Source: Loripinus fragilis
Taxonomy: Eukaryota; Mollusca; Bivalvia; Lucinida; Lucinidae
Direction of reading: 5' to 3'
DNA length: 64,000 bases
Assembly (NCBI GenBank): GCA_964019695.1
Contig: OZ026515.1
Coordinates: forward strand, 134,095,549 to 134,159,548
In this document: one piece after another, positions 57,752-64,000 of the stretch
Layout: the number at the start of each line of letters is the position of its first letter
How positions within the stretch are numbered: position 1 is the first letter of the stretch
The notes under the pieces: generated by a model
What the model was told of the DNA's origin: nothing
What the model saw: only the letters and a program-made list of their open reading frames with translations
Databases searched by the model: none
Made by a program: the position numbers and the translations under genes

Positions 57752-57854
57752 CATTCTACCGATGAGCCACCACCCTCCTCTATATTAACATAGTGATCAA
57801 CAATTTGATAAAATGTCATATAAAAGGGTAATCTTTCTTTCACTCTAATTTCAG

Positions 57855-57972
57855 AAAGATCAAAGACTTAAGAAGGAAACAACAGATGTCTATCACTGAA
57901 ACATTTACAGGCTCTGCTGACTCTGATCAGGACAGTATGGAAGGGTTTGATCCAATTGATGAGGAATTTTGA
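57855..57972 (+). CDS. Terminal exon of the nuclease locus (acidic tail)
   Basis: The acceptor is CTAATTTCAG. Joined to the donor at 57136 in phase 2 it gives a basic start (KIKDLRRKQQ, possibly a nuclear localisation signal) and an acidic end, SMEGFDPIDEEF, then TGA at 57970-57972. The phase match and a poly(A) signal 200 bp later support it. Confidence 0.65.
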
Positions 57973-58172
57973 ATAAGTTAGGGAATGGAACGTGGATAAA
58001 TTATTCTTTAGCCCTTCAGTATACGTTTTGAATACTTTATATTATCTAGAATTTCACTGGCCTAATTTAAATGGTGTTGGCAGCTTCAAAATAATTTGCC
58101 AAATTGCACATATGTGATTTGCTTAAACGTATAGACGGTCAGTTGTGGTATTGACAGAAGCTTGTATGCTTG

Positions 58173-58178
58173 AATAAA
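58173..58178 (+). terminator. Poly(A) signal of the nuclease locus
   Basis: An AATAAA hexamer lies about 200 bp after the TGA at 57970-57972. Confidence 0.5.
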
Positions 58179-58520
58179 TCGTAACTGTTTCTGAAGATGT
58201 TATATATAGTGACATGAAGCAGTGGTCAAATAACTGCCCAAAAAATGCAGAGGAAAGCAATGTACCGCTATAATAATGTAATACCTACAGATGTTTACAA
58301 TGGTGACAATTGTGAGTTATTTGATAATTTATTTGGTATAGAGACAAACTGAAACTTGTGAGTGTGATTGTTTCGAAAAGAAGGAACACTGCCTTTGTCA
58401 ACTCATTTAGGATTGTTATTCATCTGAAATTAATGCCTCTATCTTGACACATACTAGCACTACTTAATTTCACCAGTGGCCAATAAAGAGATCCATTTCC
58501 ATTACTATAATATCTCTATA

Positions 58521-59849
58521 TGAGGGCTGTTCAAATATGAATGCAAGTAGATTCATAACTTTCGTCACATATGTGCTACGACAAAATGGTATATGTTTCT
58601 ATAAAGGGCTATATGTCACCTTTAAACTGGCACCAGACTTAAAGAAATATACGGTATACTTATTGAGTTGTATCCCTTTTTATGAGGGTCACCTTAGTAT
58701 ACTAACAAACTCAATGCTTCGAACATATACCAGTGATTTAGAAGAGCGTATAATTATTTGATGAATAGGTGAAATTTCTTGAAATTTTTAAAGAAAGTAT
58801 CCCAATATACTTATCTTATGATTCTATGAAAGTTGTGAAAATCTGACATGTTTTTGTTAAATTACATTGAATCGTTTTCACTAAAGTCTCCTCATGTTTG
58901 CAAATTTAATGGTAAACAAAACACCACCTTTCAGTTTTCAGTCACGCTTATCTCTAACAGAATGCACGAAGCAATATTTAAACTAGTTTTAACTCAAAGA
59001 CAATATGTTGATCGCTCATACTGAGTTGTTGCTACAAAACATTAAAGCGGATAGTTGGTAATTTTTAAACGCTGAAAAGCATTTTTATTAAGTCAAAACT
59101 GCCTTAAGTGAAGGGGTTATAGAACTTACACTTAGTTTTGTTGTCATAACATTGCGGCTTTCATCTAAATTTGAACGTTAACTTTAAGTTTTACCAAAAT
59201 AGGCATTATTTACAATAAAATTACTCACCTGGTCTTGAGGACTAGACATTTTGAACATATTATAATTAATGTAAACATATCATTAAGAAGCAGAAAAATG
59301 CTTGCAAAATGATATAAAATGTTATAACTCTGTAAATAGACGACGGAGCGTTGTGAAAACTCCCTTATGACATATCAAGCATGTTTTAAGCAAAATGCAA
59401 AGAAAAGGACACAGCGATATTCATTATTGCATCACCAGTAGATAACTCAAAATGACGTTTATCATAAAATTAATGACGTCACAAACGTGCCTGTTTACTC
59501 GATATCGAAACAGGATTATATAAACATTTTCCTGCAAGCAACTTTGCCAATGCACCTTAAACTTGCATCTAAAATTTGGTGCCATTATGTCTTAAACTTA
59601 CAAAGATATGACACTATATACGCTTCTGTACCAAACGTGTATTACAATTTGCTTCAGAAAAACTTCAGTATACAGGAATGACCTTTATATAAACGTCTGT
59701 GACTCGAGAAATATAGAGAGTGTTTCTTTATGTTTGGTGCCATTTTAAAGGCGACAAATAGTTCTTTCCAGAAAGGTATAACATTTTGTCGTAGCATATA
59801 TGTGAAGAAAGTTATGAATCTACTTGCATTCATATTTGAACAGCCCTCG
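58521..59849. mobile_element. Mariner-sized element flanked by TA
   Basis: Inverted ends of about 130 bp start with GAGGGCTGTTCAAATATGA, and TA lies on both sides. The 1.33-kb length is that of mariner elements, but no transposase motif is readable, so it is a non-autonomous or replaced-core copy. Confidence 0.75.
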
Positions 59850-60430
59850 TAGATATAGCTGCTGCATTAATATATTGACCCACACTATGGCTACCTTTCT
59901 TTTGAGAATTTTAGCAATTTTATACAGTTTTGATTTTTTTCACAAACATTTAGATGTAGACAATAGGATAGCTGTCACACCTGTGCACTCAAACTTACAG
60001 TTAATCTCCTGCTTTCAAACAGTTGCCATTTTGTGGGTCAAAATAAGTTGACATCTGTCATGTGGGAGCTATATATACTATGAATACTATGAGATGTTCT
60101 GGAACTAGCTAAAATCCATCATGTGAAAGAAGATTTTAGACGATAGTGAATGAAGGACCACGAAGGTCCTGCAATCAAGGCATAGCATTTGTTAGACTTT
60201 TCAGTTTTTAAAAATTACAACCTGCTTATGAAGATAGTTTTAATGACTAATGAGCCAAAACATAGATAGAAGGAACTCATTACGAGTCCCAACGATAGAC
60301 TTTTTAGAGCAGGAATAAGAAACATGATGCATACCCCTGCAATCCCCAAATTGTTACAAGACATTACTTAACACTCAGTCATAACATCATGAAAAAACTT
60401 CTGAAACATTGATTTTCTATCACTGAAGAT
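59850..60430. other. Intergenic DNA with nothing recognised
   Basis: Only short chance frames are present. Confidence 0.4.
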
Positions 60431-60434
60431 TGAA

Positions 60435-60545
60435 ATAGTGGAGACTCAGATGTAATGCCGCATCATGTGGCATTACATCTGGGTCTTCGCAGTGACACTG
60501 TTTGCCAAAGTACCCGTTTATGGGTTTCCAATCTACAAAGGGTTG
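60435..60545. repeat. Hairpin repeat, GATGTAATGCCGCA subtype
   Basis: GACTCAGATGTAATGCCGCA and TGTGGCATTACATCTGGGTC form a very strong stem. Confidence 0.7.
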
Positions 60546-60789
60546 AATGGGGTCTACATAATTATGTAGGGTTCAATCATAGTTGCTTATTTGAATGTTA
60601 CAGTGGGTTCAAAGATTGATGAGAATTGTAGTAAACAACAAAAAATATAAACTATTCCAGGCAATGGGTATATTTTATACAGGAATATATCCTACACTGC
60701 CTCTACAAGTATGATATATTATACCATTGTCAAATGCGGTATCAATAATGCTATAGTCCTATTATTAAACATCTTTGAATCGACTGTAA

Positions 60790-60836
60790 GTTGGTAATGT
60801 TTGCAAACAATGTTTGTGTTTGTAAACATTACCAAC
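60790..60836. repeat. Palindrome GTTGGTAATGTTTGCAAAC
   Basis: 19-nt arms differ at one base around a 9-nt loop. Confidence 0.75.
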
Positions 60837-61366
60837 ACAATTATCATGAGTTTATCAATGGCACATCTATTATAATCTTTCAAACAAAGCAGTGCATCAT
60901 ACAGCATCTGATCATGGTCTGTTTGCATAAGTCATATTGACAATTAATAAGAAGGTATGTTTAGATGGGTTAACTGGTTTCGTGCTATTTGTAGCAGTTA
61001 GTGTCTGCTCTCTCATCTATTATTTGTACAAATAATATGGACCCAGATCTGACTGCATCCTTTTGTTGATCAAAATTCATAGTCTGCTATTCTGGAGTGC
61101 ATATAAATATATGAAGCAGATGTAATAAGCAGACGCCATTTTCAGGTCAGAATATGCGTTAATTTAGACCTGTAAATGCAGTTTATGGAACATTTATATG
61201 CAACTTTCTTTTTTATGTTTTAGCGCTATTAATCAAGTACTTATTCGGTGATGTTTCATTGAATTATAATTAATAGCAAAGGTATATTAACTGTGATTTT
61301 TTCTTCTTTTGACCCCAAACAAAGAAAAAATACCCAGCATGCAAATAGTTCATTGTTCATGATGTT

Positions 61367-61697
61367 AGATATTTTTCAACATCACTTTTTTTCAAAACTT
61401 TCTTTCGGGAATAACATCAGAATGTCAAATAGCTTGGGTCTAGATCAGGTTTGATGTTCTATCAAGCCTGATCTGTGTCCAAACTATTTGCATAGATCAC
61501 TACCAGACAACAAAACTCCCCATTATCAGGATAGATATTTTTCAACATCACTTTTTTTCAAAACTTTCTTTCGGGAATAACATCAGAATGTCAAATAGCT
61601 TGGGTCTAGATCAGGTTTGATGTTCTATCGAGCCTGATCTGTGTCCAAACTATTCGCATAGATCACTACCAGACAACAAAACTCCCCATTATCAGGA
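61367..61697. repeat. 166-bp tandem duplication containing a hairpin
   Basis: Two nearly identical units each hold a TTGGGTCTAGATCAGG / CCTGATCTGTGTCCAA hairpin. They differ at only a few positions, so the duplication is young. Confidence 0.85.
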
Positions 61698-61859
61698 ACA
61701 AGGTTAATATGTATATCATTGAATACTGGAAATTTAGCATCATATCTGTCGTCGGCCGATTTTTTTTCGAAATCAGCATTTTTGTAAAAATTCATTCAGG
61801 AATATACCATCAGTATCAAACAGCTTGGATCTGACAGGCAAAAAAAATTTATCAACCCA

Positions 61860-62205
61860 GATCTGGGTCCAAACAGTTGTTTGCAAATGTAGTTGGCAGA
61901 TTACATTTGACATTTTGTCGGGCCTGATCTAGGTCCAAACTGTTTGCAAATGTAATCAGTAGACATTTTGTCGGGCCTAATCTGGATCCAAACTGTTTGC
62001 AAATTTGATCAGCAGACAACAGTTTGTCGGGCCTGATCTGGATCCGAACTGTTTGCAAATGAAATCAGTTTGCAAATGTTATCAGCAGACGACATTTTGT
62101 CGGTTCTGATCTGGATCGAAACTGTTTGCAAATTAGTCAGCAGACAGCATTGAGTCCGGCCTGATCTGGGTCAAAATTGTTTATAAATTTATCAGCAGAC
62201 GATAC
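61860..62205. repeat. Tandem array of half-hairpins
   Basis: Five or six units of about 57 bp read ATTTTGTCGGGCCTGATCTG, GATCCAAACTGTTTGCAAAT, GATCAGCAGACGA. Confidence 0.75.
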
Positions 62206-62622
62206 AAGAAAGCAAAGAGTTAAACAATGTTGAACTTATGTACAGATATATCAAAAGACAGCCCCTTTAAAAGTTAGGCTCTGAAACTCTGAAATTTAAT
62301 AGCGGAGGAATGCCATTACCTTGATGGTTCAAGATGATTGATAACAGACTGGCTACCATGGCATGGTAGCTGCTAGACCTTTGTAGGATCGACTGATCAC
62401 TGGTTTTCGAAGCTCCTCCCCACATTTTAAACTCTGGTCGTGTGTCTCTAGGGTATGTAATAAATATGGGCAAATTGATGCATTAACACTACCAGCCTAG
62501 ATTTTGCCAATACCTGTGAATATGTATCAGTCAAAACAGGGAGATCTTTTTTCTCATACAATAGCATCTATTTCACATCGACACATTTCTAGTCTTTGTC
62601 CAAATTTGAAAACTTTTTATCT

Positions 62623-62742
62623 GGTCTATGTAAATCCAGGCAAGACCTTGGCTCAGCCTTCAGGTCTATATAAATCCAGGCAAGACCTTGGCTCAGCCTT
62701 CAGGTCTATATAAATCCAGGCAAGACCTTGGCTCAGCCTTCA
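62623..62742. repeat. 40-bp unit repeated three times
   Basis: GGTCTATATAAATCCAGGCA plus AGACCTTGGCTCAGCCTTCA is repeated almost exactly. Confidence 0.9.
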
Positions 62743-62996
62743 ACCAGTGTCTCAGGGGTACCTTTGTTATTCCAGACGCGACACATTTCAAAAGTGGATT
62801 CACACACATAAGTTTTGTATTTCCAACCATGAAGAAAATGATGTAAACTTTATCATTTGAGTCGGTTCTTTCAAGGTTCACATGCGCGGATCCAGAAAGT
62901 TTTGTCAGAGGGGGCCCAACATTTTTGTGTTTGTTTTTTTTTGCGGATAAGGGAGAAGAGGATCCAAATGGCGCTAAAAGCAGGCCATCATTGGCC

Positions 62997-63034
62997 CGCC
63001 AGCGAAACGCCATTTAAATGGCGTTTCGCTGGCG
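62997..63034. repeat. Perfect 38-bp palindrome
   Basis: CGCCAGCGAAACGCCATTT is followed at once by its exact reverse complement, with no loop. Confidence 0.95.
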
Positions 63035-63529
63035 AACTGATGATGACCCAACATTGAATGCTGGCTTGGCAGCTTTGTGATTTTTCAGGGGATCCGGACC
63101 AGTATTGCTAAGAAACCCTATATTTTTGTGATTTTTCAGGGGGGGGTCCGGACCCCCTGTCCCCTCCCACCTCTGGATCCGCTAATGGATGAGGTACTGT
63201 AGTCTGAACTAAAGTTAACAGTAAGTGTACGTTTTGTGCACTTCCGCTGAACCTCAGGTATATCAGTATGCCAATACCTGTCCACATTTTCAAAAAAAAA
63301 GGATATCTCGAAAGTCATTTGGCCAGTGTTGATCAAGTTTAATTAACCTTTATGCGGTTGAAGGAAGCCACTGAACCGGATGGGTACTCTGAATTTTTCT
63401 TACTTCATACCCATTTTGCAAGCATCTAGTTTTTGAAAAAAATCTAACCTGACAGGTCGGCCATATGAGTCTATATTATCAGCCATACCCCCTTAAAATA
63501 CGTTACTTCTAAGAAACTGACTTCTGTGC

Positions 63530-63640
63530 CCTTTCACGGGTCCTGAGTTCGATCCCCGGCTCCTCCAGTCTGACGGATGTGGCTTCCTTATATGACCTTA
63601 ACTGTTGGTGAACTTACGCAAAGATTGGACGAGTAAATTC
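63530..63640 (+). mobile_element. SINE-like tRNA-derived fragment, third type
   Basis: GAGTTCGATCCCCGGCTCC followed by TCCAGTCTGACGGATGTGG matches the style of 50110-50260. Confidence 0.45.
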
Positions 63641-64000
63641 TCAATTTTAGCTCTTGAAAGTAACGGTAACACCCCACAAAACAAAGGACTCAACTCAAAG
63701 CTCCCACGCCAAATGTGAGGAATAACAAACAATGAATAAACGGCACTATAGTAGTTGCACGATTAGAGTATGGTGACGTTGCCTGTCACGAACTGTGCTG
63801 CTTTATTCAGTTGATTGGACTTTCATATTTCCAACGGAAAAAAACGTTCTTGACAACATCACTGCTTCGTCATCAGATAGATAAACTTTTACAAAACAGT
63901 ACTACACACTGTGCAGAAAAACTTCCACGCCGTGGATGTAAACAAAGACAGATACATTCAGACTCCTATAGGATTATTGATTTTTTGAGATTATAGGTCA
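63641..64000. other. Window end with nothing recognised
   Basis: One 61-codon open frame (63811-63996) shows no family signal. Confidence 0.4.

Noticed and set aside
57554..57843. Cys-Val repeat open frames on the - strand
   Set aside because: They are translations of the (AC)30 microsatellite.

Overview
The window is AT-rich animal nuclear DNA, dense in repeats, with two protein-coding loci on the + strand and no RNA gene that looks functional. NDOR1 is split into many short exons with GT/AG boundaries. tRNA-derived SINEs, mariner elements, LINE remnants and many small palindromic elements fill the introns. Together with the long GACCTTGACC-type tandem arrays this points to a marine invertebrate, most likely a bivalve mollusc. 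That placement is an inference from repeat style; the sequence does not prove it.

Region 1-5.4 kb is intergenic. It holds a LINE 3' end on the - strand (2.8-3.3 kb) and a mariner-like element flanked by TA (3.5-4.4 kb). Region 5463-39759 is a complete gene for NADPH-dependent diflavin oxidoreductase 1 (NDOR1). I could place all 16 coding exons with consistent phase, giving 598 residues, close to the length I recall for the human protein (about 597). One exon is a 27-nt symmetric microexon that adds nine residues in the NADPH-binding half. Exon 7 has a partial tandem duplicate just downstream. The introns are built from nested transposons, including a three-layer nest at 9.1-12.4 kb, two 1.7-kb elements with about 0.5-kb inverted repeats, tandem arrays carrying TCAAGGTCA motifs, and tens of hairpin elements.

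Region 39.8-51.4 kb is intergenic and repeat-rich. It contains a decayed mariner transposase copy whose end is split by a back-to-back pair of SINEs, a minisatellite of about 105 bp period (46.45-47.49 kb), and several large palindromes. Region 51.4-58.0 kb holds the most unusual locus. A 4.2-kb open frame encodes a protein of about 1,400 residues that I cannot name. It overlaps, in the -1 frame, a second open frame encoding a FEN1/XPG-like (PIN-fold) nuclease whose acidic motifs look intact. The locus begins behind a splice acceptor and ends with a spliced acidic tail exon and a poly(A) signal. It is probably one very large nuclease-bearing protein, transposon-derived or belonging to a multicopy gene family, interrupted here by a one-base frame break. 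Region 58-64 kb holds another mariner-like element, tandem hairpin repeats and a perfect 38-bp palindrome.

NDOR1 acts in early cytosolic iron-sulfur assembly, passing electrons from NADPH to the CIAPIN1/Dre2 partner. Nothing in the sequence links it functionally to the nuclease locus downstream.
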